7,480 bases of DNA from Lentisphaeria bacterium (GTDB lineage Bacteria > Verrucomicrobiota > Lentisphaeria > Victivallales > Victivallaceae). The DNA lies in contig JABLYX010000077.1 in NCBI GenBank assembly GCA_018265615.1, positions 1-7,480 of the forward strand, in the 5' to 3' direction. Both the position numbers and the translations under genes were made by a program. The notes beneath the pieces were generated by a model. The model was not told where the DNA came from, made no database searches, and worked only from the letters and a program-made list of their open reading frames with translations. Below, piece by piece: positions 1 to 5,907 of this stretch (the stretch's first letter is position 1; the number at the start of each line of letters is the position of its first letter).

Positions 1-279
1 CAGAAATTATAAATAACGACCCAAGGGTCGGGGTATTTACCCCCCTTGAATAAATAGGCAATAGAGAATAGACGAACAGCATTTACTAATATCGCAATGT
101 AAATGAAAAAACCTCACGTGCCGCTTTAGCGGCAAGCCTGTGAAGTCAATGCGGCTGGCAGATCATTCAAAGCCCGTGTCGAGCTGCCAGTACCCCTGCC
201 TTTAAGGCACAGTGCATACCACCAGCTCAGCTGGTGCTTTTGATTGCGCCCGACTCCCCGCTCTGACCTCGGGGCACAG
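1..279. other. Gene-free, hairpin-rich stretch, possibly an IS200/IS605-like end or structured RNA
   Basis: No reading frame here looks like a gene; the plus-strand frame opening at 212 runs antisense through fba and has no protein-like character. Eight short perfect inverted repeats follow one another: 17-21/26-30, 30-34/39-43, 80-86/99-105, 119-124/129-134, 155-161/184-190, 197-202/204-209, 220-227/229-236 and 256-260/270-274. The first 115 bases are clearly more AT-rich than the genes. Closely spaced small palindromes without a coding frame are typical of the subterminal ends of IS200/IS605-family elements, REP-like repeats or a structured non-coding RNA. I cannot tell these apart from sequence alone, and no transposase is visible. 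The left part may belong to an element or gene lying outside the window. Confidence 0.4.
220..241 (+). terminator. Palindromic hairpin followed by a T-run, possible rightward terminator or IS-end hairpin
   Basis: A perfect 17-nt palindrome (arms 220-227 and 229-236, centre C228) is followed by C and four T residues (238-241). As RNA it forms a 7-bp stem with a 3-nt loop. It would stop transcription entering from the left, facing the converging fba unit. The same shape (CACCAGC, short loop, GCTGGTG, T-run) is also common at IS200-like ends. The stem is only moderately GC-rich and the T-run is short. Confidence 0.4.
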
Positions 280-316
280 AAAAACGGCTCTCCCCGTTCG
301 GGAAGAGCCGCTTTTT
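280..316 (-). terminator. Rho-independent terminator of fba, near-symmetrical
   Basis: A 7-bp GC-rich stem (285-291 with 304-310) is extended by three inner C-G pairs (293-295 with 300-302) after one C/A mismatch, leaving a 4-nt loop. On the minus strand the stem is followed by five U (284-280). On the plus strand it is followed by five U (312-316). It lies about 20 bases past the fba stop codon. The symmetry means it could also stop rightward transcription running into fba. Confidence 0.85.
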
Positions 317-334
317 ATTGATAAGCCGGAAAGC

Positions 335-1315
335 TTATTTGTCGTAGGCGTGGCCGGCAGAACCGAGCACGTCGACGTTCTTGCGCTTGTAAAGCTCCTT
401 CAGCGCGGTACGGGCCGGGCCGAGGTATTTGCGCGGATCGAATTCCGCCGGCTTCTCATTGAAGACCTTGCGGATCGCGGCGGTCATCGCGAGACGGCCG
501 TCGGAGTCGATGTTGATCTTGCAGACCGCGGACTTCGAAGCCGCACGGAGCTGGTCCTCGCCGATGCCGATCGCGTCTTTCAGCTTGCCGCCGTTCTCGT
601 TGATGATCTTAACCAGGTCCTGCGGGACGCTCGAAGAACCGTGCAGCACGATCGGGAAGCCCGGGATGCGCTTTTCGATTTCCGCGAGGATGTCCAGACG
701 GATTTTCGGATCGTCGCCCGGCTTGAACTTGAATGCGCCATGACTGGTGCCGATCGCGATGGCGAGAGAGTCGACGCCGGTGCGCTTGACGAAGTCTTCG
801 ACCTCTTCCGGCTGCGTGTAGGTGTGGTGTTCTGCCTTCACGTCGTCTTCGACGCCGGCCAGAACGCCCAGCTCGCCTTCGACGGTCACGCCGAACTTAT
901 GCGCGTATTCGACGACCTTGCGGGTCTCCGCGACGTTCTCTTCATACGGCAGATGGGAACCGTCGATCATGACCGAGGAGAACCCCATGTCGATGCAGCT
1001 CTTGCAGGTCTCGAAGTCCGGGCCGTGGTCGAGGTGCAGGCAGATCGGAATGCCCTTGCCGCCGGAAATCTCCTTCGCATACTCGACCGCGCCCTGCGCG
1101 AGGTAACGCAGCAGGGTCTGGTTCGCATATTCGCGGGCGCCCTTCGAAACCTGAAGAATCACCGGAGATTCGGTCTCGACGCAGGCCTGGATGATCGCCT
1201 GGAGCTGTTCCATGTTGTTGAAGTTGTACGCCGGAATCGCGTAGTGGCCCTTCATCGCCTTGGCGAACATCTCTTTGGTGTTCACGAGGCCGAGATCTTT
1301 GTAGCTGACCGCCAT
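335..1315 (-). CDS. fba: Class II fructose-1,6-bisphosphate aldolase
   Basis: This is a cytosolic glycolytic and gluconeogenic enzyme that reversibly cleaves fructose 1,6-bisphosphate into dihydroxyacetone phosphate and glyceraldehyde 3-phosphate using a divalent metal, normally zinc. The 326-residue protein is a full-length TIM barrel of the shorter class IIB type. Visible signatures are HLDHG at 94-98 (catalytic Asp96, metal ligand His97), the IGTSHG segment with His192, the LHGSSSVP segment with His225, and NIDSD at 268-272 in the substrate phosphate and specificity loop. The start is supported by AAGGAG-type Shine-Dalgarno bases at 1322-1328, about 6-7 nt upstream. The gene is transcribed leftward alone, ends in a strong terminator, and is divergent from the esterase at 1540. 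No convincing promoter was found: a TTATAT-like -10 (1373-1378) lacks a good -35. A related ketose-bisphosphate aldolase (tagatose type) is the alternative, less likely given overall similarity to FBA. Confidence 0.95.
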   Translation of the reverse strand: MAVSYKDLGLVNTKEMFAKAMKGHYAIPAYNFNNMEQLQAIIQACVETESPVILQVSKGAREYANQTLLRYLAQGAVEYAKEISGGKGIPICLHLDHGPDFETCKSCIDMGFSSVMIDGSHLPYEENVAETRKVVEYAHKFGVTVEGELGVLAGVEDDVKAEHHTYTQPEEVEDFVKRTGVDSLAIAIGTSHGAFKFKPGDDPKIRLDILAEIEKRIPGFPIVLHGSSSVPQDLVKIINENGGKLKDAIGIGEDQLRAASKSAVCKINIDSDGRLAMTAAIRKVFNEKPAEFDPRKYLGPARTALKELYKRKNVDVLGSAGHAYDK

Positions 1316-1420
1316 AAAAAGACTCCTTAACTTGTTGTGAATTCTGCCGAACTGTTTCGGTCTTCAATAGGGATATAACTTAACTTGAGTTGCGGGAAAA
1401 TGCAAGCCGGAGGCGCTTAA

Positions 1421-1479
1421 AAAACTCCGCAAAATCAAAATCCGCCCTGATTTTCATCGCCGGCAATTGAAAATCCGCC
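1421..1479 (+). promoter_or_regulatory. Direct-repeat candidate operator in the divergent promoter region
   Basis: The 10-mer AAAATCCGCC occurs exactly twice, at 1437-1446 and 1470-1479, 33 bp apart, which is close to three helical turns. A degenerate copy (AAAACTCCGC) sits at 1421-1430. The right-hand exact copy overlaps the -35 box and spacer of the esterase promoter, where a bound protein would block RNA polymerase. A 7-bp inverted repeat (1431-1437 with 1448-1454) surrounds part of the left copy. Regulator binding is an inference; no regulator gene is in the window. Confidence 0.4.
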
Positions 1480-1495
1480 GTTCGGGGATTATAAT
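1467..1495 (+). promoter_or_regulatory. Sigma70-type promoter for the lipoprotein esterase
   Basis: TTGAAA (1467-1472, five of six consensus bases) and TATAAT (1490-1495, perfect) are separated by the ideal 17 nt. Transcription would begin near 1502, giving a leader of about 38 nt before the ATG at 1540. Such a strong match suggests high basal expression unless repressed. Confidence 0.85.
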
Positions 1496-1539
1496 AAACC
1501 AATGTCCACTTTGGCAGAAACAACGAAAGGGGTTGAAAG

Positions 1540-3654
1540 ATGCTGAAACGAATTCCGCTGCTGGCGGCGTTCGCCGCCGCCCTCCTGCTCGCCGCCTGCA
1601 CGACGGAAAAGCCGGAGATCCGAATGGCGTCGAATTACTCGGTTCACAAGGTTTACGGCGACTACATGGTGCTCCAGCGCCACCAGCCGGTCCGGATCAG
1701 CGGGAACGCCGCGCCCGGGGAAACGGTTCTCGTCGGCATCGGAGAGAGCAGCGCGCTTGCGACTGCCGGGGAAGACGGCAGCTGGGAGGCCGTCCTGCCG
1801 GAGATGGAGGCCGGCGGCCCCTATATGGTCAGCGTCACCGGCGCGCCCGGCAGTGAACCGGTCGTATTCAAGGATGTCCTGATCGGCGACGTCTGGCTCG
1901 CGAGCGGCCAGTCCAATATGGAGATGCCGGTCTACAGCAAGGGCAAATTCTGGTCCACCCGGAACGGCAAGGAAGAGGCGGCCCAGGCGAATTATCCGAT
2001 GATCCGCCTCTATAACGCGACCTCGCAGAAGTATGTCTCCCCCGGGAAGGTCCAGGACGAAGTCAAAGGGCCCGGCTGGCAGCTCTGCACGCCGGAAACG
2101 GTGGCGCCGTTCAGCGCGGTCGCGTTCTATTTCGGCCGCCAGCTCCAGAAAGACGTCAACGTGCCGATCGGCCTCATCAGCGCCAACTGGGGCGGAACCG
2201 CCATCCAGCCGTGGATCAGCTACGACGCCTACAAGAGTGCCGGCCGGACCAGAGAAGTGCTCATGATCGACGGACTCGGCAAGGACTCCGCGGAACGCAG
2301 GGAGAAATATGAGGCGTCCGTCGCGCAGGCCAGAAAAGAGTTCGCCGACTGGGAAAAACGCTTCTACGCCACCCATCTCAAGGAGAGTGCCGCGGCCGCG
2401 GCCTGGAAAGATCCCGATTACGTCGATGCGGACTGGCAGCGGATCACCGACCTCAAGAATTCCTTCCCGGACGGCGTCGACGGCGTCGGTTGGTACCGCA
2501 AGTCGGTCGAACTGCCCCCGGTCATGACGGGCAAGCCGCTCACGCTTTCGCTCGGGGCCGTCGACGACTGCGACGAAGCCTACTTCAACGGAGTCAAAAT
2601 CGGTTCGACCGGAACGAACGTCGACAACTACTGGGCCGTCAAGCGGGTCTATCAGGTCCCCGGCAACCTCGTGAAAGCGGGACGCAACGTCATCGCGATC
2701 CGCGTCAGCGACATGTTCGGCGACGGCGGCCTTCAGGGCGCACCATCGGAGATGTTCCTGCAGAGCGGCGACCGGAAAATCAGCCTTGCCGGAGAGTGGC
2801 GCTTCAGGCTTGAATTCGCCGCCGACCTGAAAATCATCGGCAAGCGTCCCGATCCGCTGGCGTTCATGTCCGCGAACGAGAAGCACCCGAGCTTCCCGGC
2901 GACGCTCTTCAACTCGATGATCGCTCCGTGGACGGTCTATCCGATCTGTGGCGTGCTCTGGTATCAGGGAGAAAGCAACGCCGGGTCACCCGAGGATTAC
3001 ATCGAGCTTCAGAAGCTGCTGATCTCCGACATGCGGACCCGCTGGAACAACCCGGCCCTGCCGTTCCTTTTCGTCCAGCTCTCCGGCTTTGAAAAGCATA
3101 CGCCGGGCAACCGGCTGCCGGACGACTTCTGGGTCGAGCGCCTCCCGGGCAACCCCTCCTGGGCCGCGTTCCGCGAAGCGCAGACCGCCACGCTCTCCGA
3201 GCCCTACACCGGCATGGCCGTCTGCATCGACGCCGGCGACCACTCCGACATCCATCCGGCCAACAAGCAGATCGTCGGCTACCGCCTCGCGAAGGAGGCC
3301 GAGCGCATCCACTACGGCCAGGAGATCGTCTCCTCCGGCCCCTTCTTCCGTTCGATGAAGATCGACGGCGATAAGGCGATCATCTCCTTCAACAATGTCG
3401 GCGGCGGCCTGGTCGCCAGCGACAACAAAGACGGCAAGCTGAACTGCTTCGCCATCGCCGGCAGGGACGGCGTCTTCATCTGGGCCGATGCGGTCATCGA
3501 CGGCGACAAGGTCGTGGTGAGCTCCCCGTTCATCAAGGAGCCGACTGCGGTCCGCTACGCCTGGGTCAGCTACGCGGGCAACCTGAACTTCTACAACAAG
3601 GAAGGGTTCCCGGCCTGTCCGTTCCGGACCGACAAACCGGCCTACATCGAATAA
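1540..3654 (+). CDS. Lipoprotein SGNH acetylesterase, sialate O-acetylesterase type with inserted jelly-roll domain
   Basis: Predicted to remove O-acetyl groups from sialic acids or plant glycans outside the cytoplasm. A basic, hydrophobic N-terminus ends in a lipobox (LLAAC, Cys20), so this is a lipoprotein; Thr-Thr after Cys suggests outer-membrane sorting under the E. coli rule. A beta-rich N-terminal domain spans about 30-115. The SGNH blocks follow: GQSNM at 123-127 (nucleophile Ser125), NWGG at 216-219, WYQGESN at 474-480 (Asn480), and DIHP at 570-573 (Asp570, His572). Between the second and third blocks, about 300-425, lies a galactose-binding-like jelly roll beginning near WYRK (318-321). 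This split catalytic fold resembles CAZy family CE20 (xyloglucan acetylesterase) as well as bacterial SIAE proteins, so the substrate is uncertain. The start has AAGGGG at 1527-1532, 7 nt upstream. The 704-residue length suits the family and all catalytic residues are present. Confidence 0.88.
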   Translation: MLKRIPLLAAFAAALLLAACTTEKPEIRMASNYSVHKVYGDYMVLQRHQPVRISGNAAPGETVLVGIGESSALATAGEDGSWEAVLPEMEAGGPYMVSVTGAPGSEPVVFKDVLIGDVWLASGQSNMEMPVYSKGKFWSTRNGKEEAAQANYPMIRLYNATSQKYVSPGKVQDEVKGPGWQLCTPETVAPFSAVAFYFGRQLQKDVNVPIGLISANWGGTAIQPWISYDAYKSAGRTREVLMIDGLGKDSAERREKYEASVAQARKEFADWEKRFYATHLKESAAAAAWKDPDYVDADWQRITDLKNSFPDGVDGVGWYRKSVELPPVMTGKPLTLSLGAVDDCDEAYFNGVKIGSTGTNVDNYWAVKRVYQVPGNLVKAGRNVIAIRVSDMFGDGGLQGAPSEMFLQSGDRKISLAGEWRFRLEFAADLKIIGKRPDPLAFMSANEKHPSFPATLFNSMIAPWTVYPICGVLWYQGESNAGSPEDYIELQKLLISDMRTRWNNPALPFLFVQLSGFEKHTPGNRLPDDFWVERLPGNPSWAAFREAQTATLSEPYTGMAVCIDAGDHSDIHPANKQIVGYRLAKEAERIHYGQEIVSSGPFFRSMKIDGDKAIISFNNVGGGLVASDNKDGKLNCFAIAGRDGVFIWADAVIDGDKVVVSSPFIKEPTAVRYAWVSYAGNLNFYNKEGFPACPFRTDKPAYIE

Positions 3655-3667
3655 TCCGAATACAGAC

Positions 3668-3692
3668 GGGGCGGCAGCGGGCCGCCCCTTTT
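3668..3692 (+). terminator. GC-rich hairpin terminator between the two esterase genes
   Basis: A perfect 8-bp stem (GGGGCGGC 3668-3675 with GCCGCCCC 3681-3688), a 5-nt loop and four T (3689-3692) lie 13 bp after the esterase stop codon. No promoter is obvious between it and the next ATG at 3715, so the downstream genes may depend on readthrough. The short T-run fits partial termination. Confidence 0.75.
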
Positions 3693-3714
3693 CAATATCC
3701 AAAGGAAATTCATC

Positions 3715-4680
3715 ATGCTGATTGATAAGCCGATTGCCGAATTGAAAGCCTATCTCGGCAGTTCCCCTCTCCCCGGAGATTTCGACCGCTACTGGGATGA
3801 ATCGCTGGCCGAACTGGAGACGATCCCGCCGGAAGTCGAGTTGACTCCCGCGGCTTTTCAGGCGCCGAACGCCGAATGCTTCGACCTCTGGTTCACGGGA
3901 ACCGGCAATGCCCGCGTCCATGCCAAACTGCTGCGCCCGGCCAATCCGAAAGGAAAGCATCCCGCGGTCGTGCAGTTTCACGGCTATTCCGGCAACTCCG
4001 GCGACTGGTGCGACAAGCTCAGCTATGTCTGCGCCGGATTCACGGTCGCGACGCTCGACGTGCGCGGCCAGGGCGGACCGTCTCAGGACGTCACGCCGGT
4101 GGCCGGCACAACGCTGCGCGGGCACATCATCCGCGGCGTGGACGATCCTGACCCGAAAAAGCTGCTCTTCCGCAGTATTTTCCTCGACACCGCCCGCCTC
4201 GCCCGCATCGTCATGGCGATGGACGACGTCGACGAAAGCCGGGTCGGAGCGACGGGCGGTTCGCAGGGCGGCGGCCTCACGCTCGCCTGCGCGGCGCTCG
4301 TGCCGGAGCTGAACCGGGCCTCCGCGGCCTTTCCGTTCCTCTCCGACTACCGCCGGGTCTGGAACATGGACCTTGCCAAGGCCGCATATGACGAGCTCCA
4401 GTACTATTTCCGTTGGTTCGACCCGACCCATGCGCGCGAAGAGGAGTTCTTCCGGCGGCTCGGCTACATCGACGTGCAGAATCTCGCGCCGCGCATCCGC
4501 TGCCGGATCATGATGGCGACGGGGCTCATGGACACGGTCTGTCCGCCCTCCACCCAATTCGCGGCTTTCAACAAAATCACGTCGCCGAAGGAGCATGTGT
4601 TTTACCCTGACTTCGGTCACGAAAACCTGCCGGGATACAATGACCGCACATTCCGGTTCATGATGGATATGATGAAATAA
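3715..4680 (+). CDS. CE7-family acetyl-esterase (acetyl xylan esterase / cephalosporin-C deacetylase)
   Basis: A cytosolic alpha/beta-hydrolase that deacetylates small acetylated sugars and xylo-oligosaccharides and often cephalosporin C. The 321 residues match the usual CE7 length, and no signal peptide is present. All family marks are visible: HGYSG at 89-93 (Tyr91, oxyanion hole), RGQGG at 117-121, nucleophile Ser183 in GGSQGG, Asp273 in GLMDTVCPP, and His302-Glu303. The conserved RGQ, GxSQG and HE signature distinguishes CE7 from generic esterases. The start is supported by AAGGA at 3702-3706, 8 nt upstream. The gene follows the SGNH esterase after a hairpin and is followed after one base by the carbonic anhydrase gene, so it heads a three-gene cluster. 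Working on imported, partly deacetylated sugars released by the neighbouring lipoprotein is an inference from context. Confidence 0.92.
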   Translation: MLIDKPIAELKAYLGSSPLPGDFDRYWDESLAELETIPPEVELTPAAFQAPNAECFDLWFTGTGNARVHAKLLRPANPKGKHPAVVQFHGYSGNSGDWCDKLSYVCAGFTVATLDVRGQGGPSQDVTPVAGTTLRGHIIRGVDDPDPKKLLFRSIFLDTARLARIVMAMDDVDESRVGATGGSQGGGLTLACAALVPELNRASAAFPFLSDYRRVWNMDLAKAAYDELQYYFRWFDPTHAREEEFFRRLGYIDVQNLAPRIRCRIMMATGLMDTVCPPSTQFAAFNKITSPKEHVFYPDFGHENLPGYNDRTFRFMMDMMK

Positions 4681-4681
4681 A

Positions 4682-5350
4682 ATGGAAGAATCGATTCACA
4701 AGCTGATTGAAGGATTCCGGAATTTCCACAACAACTGGTTTGCGGGGGATTCGGAGCTGTTTGAAAAACTCCGGCACGGCCAGCATCCGCGCGTGTGTGT
4801 GCTGTCATGCTCCGACTCGCGGGTCGACCCGGCGATTCTGCTTGAGAGCGACCCCGGGGATCTCTTCGTGATCCGGAACGTCGCGAACCTCGTCCCGCCC
4901 TATGAGCCGGACGCGCGCCATCACGGCGTCAGCGCTGCGCTCGAATATGCGGTATCTGAGCTCAACATCGGGCACCTGATCCTGCTCGGGCACTCCGATT
5001 GCGGCGGAATCAAGGCGCTGATGCAGCGCACTCCGGAGCATCCGGCCGGGCAATTCCTCGACCCGTGGCTCAACCTCGCGGAACCGGCCAAGCAGGCGGT
5101 CAACGCCTCGATGACGGAGTCTCCGGAGGCGACACGCTGCCGCGCCTGTGAAGAGGCTTCGCTGGTCCTCGGGCTTGAGAATTTGCTGACCTTTCCGTGG
5201 ATCCGGAGCCGCACCGATACCGGAGAGCTCACATTGCACGCATGGTATTTCCATATGCCGACCGGACAGCTGTTCCGCTTCGACCGCGATCGCAACGGCT
5301 TCTTCCGCCTCGACGACAGTCTTCTTCACCCCACTGGAGAAAATCAATGA
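4682..5350 (+). CDS. can: Beta-class carbonic anhydrase
   Basis: A cytosolic zinc enzyme interconverting carbon dioxide and bicarbonate, supplying bicarbonate for carboxylases and buffering pH. The 222 residues suit the beta class. Zinc ligands are Cys43 (CSDSR, 43-47), His104 and Cys107 (HSDCGG, 104-109), with the Asp45-Arg47 dyad intact, so the enzyme should be active. The VIRNVAN stretch and the GxxAALEYAV helix also match the family. The ATG lies one base after the CE7 esterase stop codon, and only a weak GGAT-like ribosome site is seen inside the end of that gene, which points to translational coupling. The 3' end overlaps the xseB start by four bases (ATGA). The symbol is by family; which paralogue (can or cynT) cannot be decided, and no cyanase gene is nearby. 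Confidence 0.94.
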   Translation: MEESIHKLIEGFRNFHNNWFAGDSELFEKLRHGQHPRVCVLSCSDSRVDPAILLESDPGDLFVIRNVANLVPPYEPDARHHGVSAALEYAVSELNIGHLILLGHSDCGGIKALMQRTPEHPAGQFLDPWLNLAEPAKQAVNASMTESPEATRCRACEEASLVLGLENLLTFPWIRSRTDTGELTLHAWYFHMPTGQLFRFDRDRNGFFRLDDSLLHPTGENQ

Positions 5351-5661
5351 ACAAGCCCGCACGCGAAGAGTTCGAAGCAATGCCGTTTGAGCAGGCGCTG
5401 GAAAAACTGGAAACCCTCGTCGCCAAAATGGAAACCGGCCGTCTCCCTCTTGAAGAACTCATGCAGAATTTCGAGGCGGGGAGCGAGCTTGCGAAGATCT
5501 GCCGTGCCAAGCTCGATAAACTTGAGCGCAAAATCGAGCTTCTGACCCGGGATGACGGGGAAAAAGGAGAGTGGACCGACTTCGAGGCCGACGTACCCTC
5601 TCCCGTCCGCAACGCCCCGCCCCCCGCCTCCGCTCCGCCGACAGAAGAACTCCCGTTCTGA
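5347..5661 (+). CDS. xseB: Exodeoxyribonuclease VII small subunit
   Basis: XseB binds the large subunit XseA in a complex that degrades single-stranded DNA from both ends into oligonucleotides, acting in repair. The 104-residue product has the complete XseB helical hairpin at about 12-66, with FEQALEKLE, the METGRLPLEE turn and a Leu-rich second helix. The open frame extends upstream to 5197, but the start at 5347 is chosen because GGAG at 5336-5339 lies 7 nt upstream, it overlaps the carbonic anhydrase stop as ATGA, and the family domain begins shortly after. The extra upstream residues are an Arg/Pro-rich shadow of the previous gene. About 38 C-terminal residues beyond the domain are acidic then Pro/Ala-rich and likely disordered, longer than the usual roughly 80-residue XseB. 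The xseA gene is not in this window. Confidence 0.9.
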   Translation: MNKPAREEFEAMPFEQALEKLETLVAKMETGRLPLEELMQNFEAGSELAKICRAKLDKLERKIELLTRDDGEKGEWTDFEADVPSPVRNAPPPASAPPTEELPF

Positions 5662-5690
5662 CGGTGCGCCGGCCGCGCTTTCCGGGCTCC

Positions 5691-5723
5691 GCCTTGCGCG
5701 GACCGGAACGGCGCAAGGCTTTT
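5691..5723 (+). terminator. Rho-independent terminator after xseB
   Basis: A perfect 9-bp stem (GCCTTGCGC 5691-5699 with GCGCAAGGC 5711-5719), an 11-nt loop and four T (5720-5723) lie 29 bp past the xseB stop codon. It closes the esterase-anhydrase-xseB unit and insulates the Bat gene downstream. Confidence 0.85.
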
Positions 5724-5849
5724 CCCATCGCGTTCCGCGCCTGGAAATTGATTTATTTTCAAAGCCGGCATCGCGGCACAGCCATCTTTGTATATGATAA
5801 TACGGATAGCCGGATTCATCATTCCTCCGGGATTTCCTCCATTGCCCTC
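5724..5849. other. Intergenic spacer with no recognised gene
   Basis: Between the xseB terminator and the Bat promoter the sequence is AT-richer and has no convincing coding frame. A GATAAT box at 5796-5801 lacks a matching -35. On the minus strand a GGAGGA directly abuts an ATG (5820-5822), but the frame it opens runs antisense through xseB and looks artefactual. Confidence 0.5.
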
Positions 5850-5878
5850 TTGACAAACCGGAAGAAAACGATTATATT
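5850..5878 (+). promoter_or_regulatory. Consensus sigma70 promoter for the Bat gene
   Basis: TTGACA (5850-5855, perfect) and TATATT (5873-5878, five of six) are separated by exactly 17 nt. The expected start is near 5885, giving a leader of about 23 nt. A strong Shine-Dalgarno, AAGGAGGG at 5892-5899, lies 8 nt before the ATG at 5908. This shows that the Bat gene begins its own transcription unit. Confidence 0.88.
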
Positions 5879-5907
5879 CCAGATATTGAAGAAGGAGGGT
5901 AGCACTT

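Noticed and set aside
212..1330. A 372-codon plus-strand open frame across fba
   Set aside because: It is the antisense of a clear aldolase; its composition (Arg, Asp, Val and Leu rich without motifs) is the usual product of GC-biased codons read backward, and it has no good ribosome site.
1373..1405. Possible fba promoter on the minus strand (TTATAT at 1373-1378, TTGCAT at 1400-1405)
   Set aside because: The spacing is 21 nt, too long for sigma70, and no better -35 is found at the right distance.
1489..2886. Long minus-strand open frame opposite the SGNH esterase
   Set aside because: The plus-strand protein has all SGNH motifs and a signal peptide; the antisense product is low-complexity and resembles no family.
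2986..4620. 544-codon minus-strand open frame opposite the esterase end and the CE7 gene
   Set aside because: It spans two real plus-strand genes and the terminator between them, and shows no domain signatures.
5229..5822. Minus-strand frame starting beside a GGAGGA near 5820
   Set aside because: The ribosome-like site abuts the ATG with no spacing, and the frame runs antisense through the terminator and xseB with no recognisable domain.
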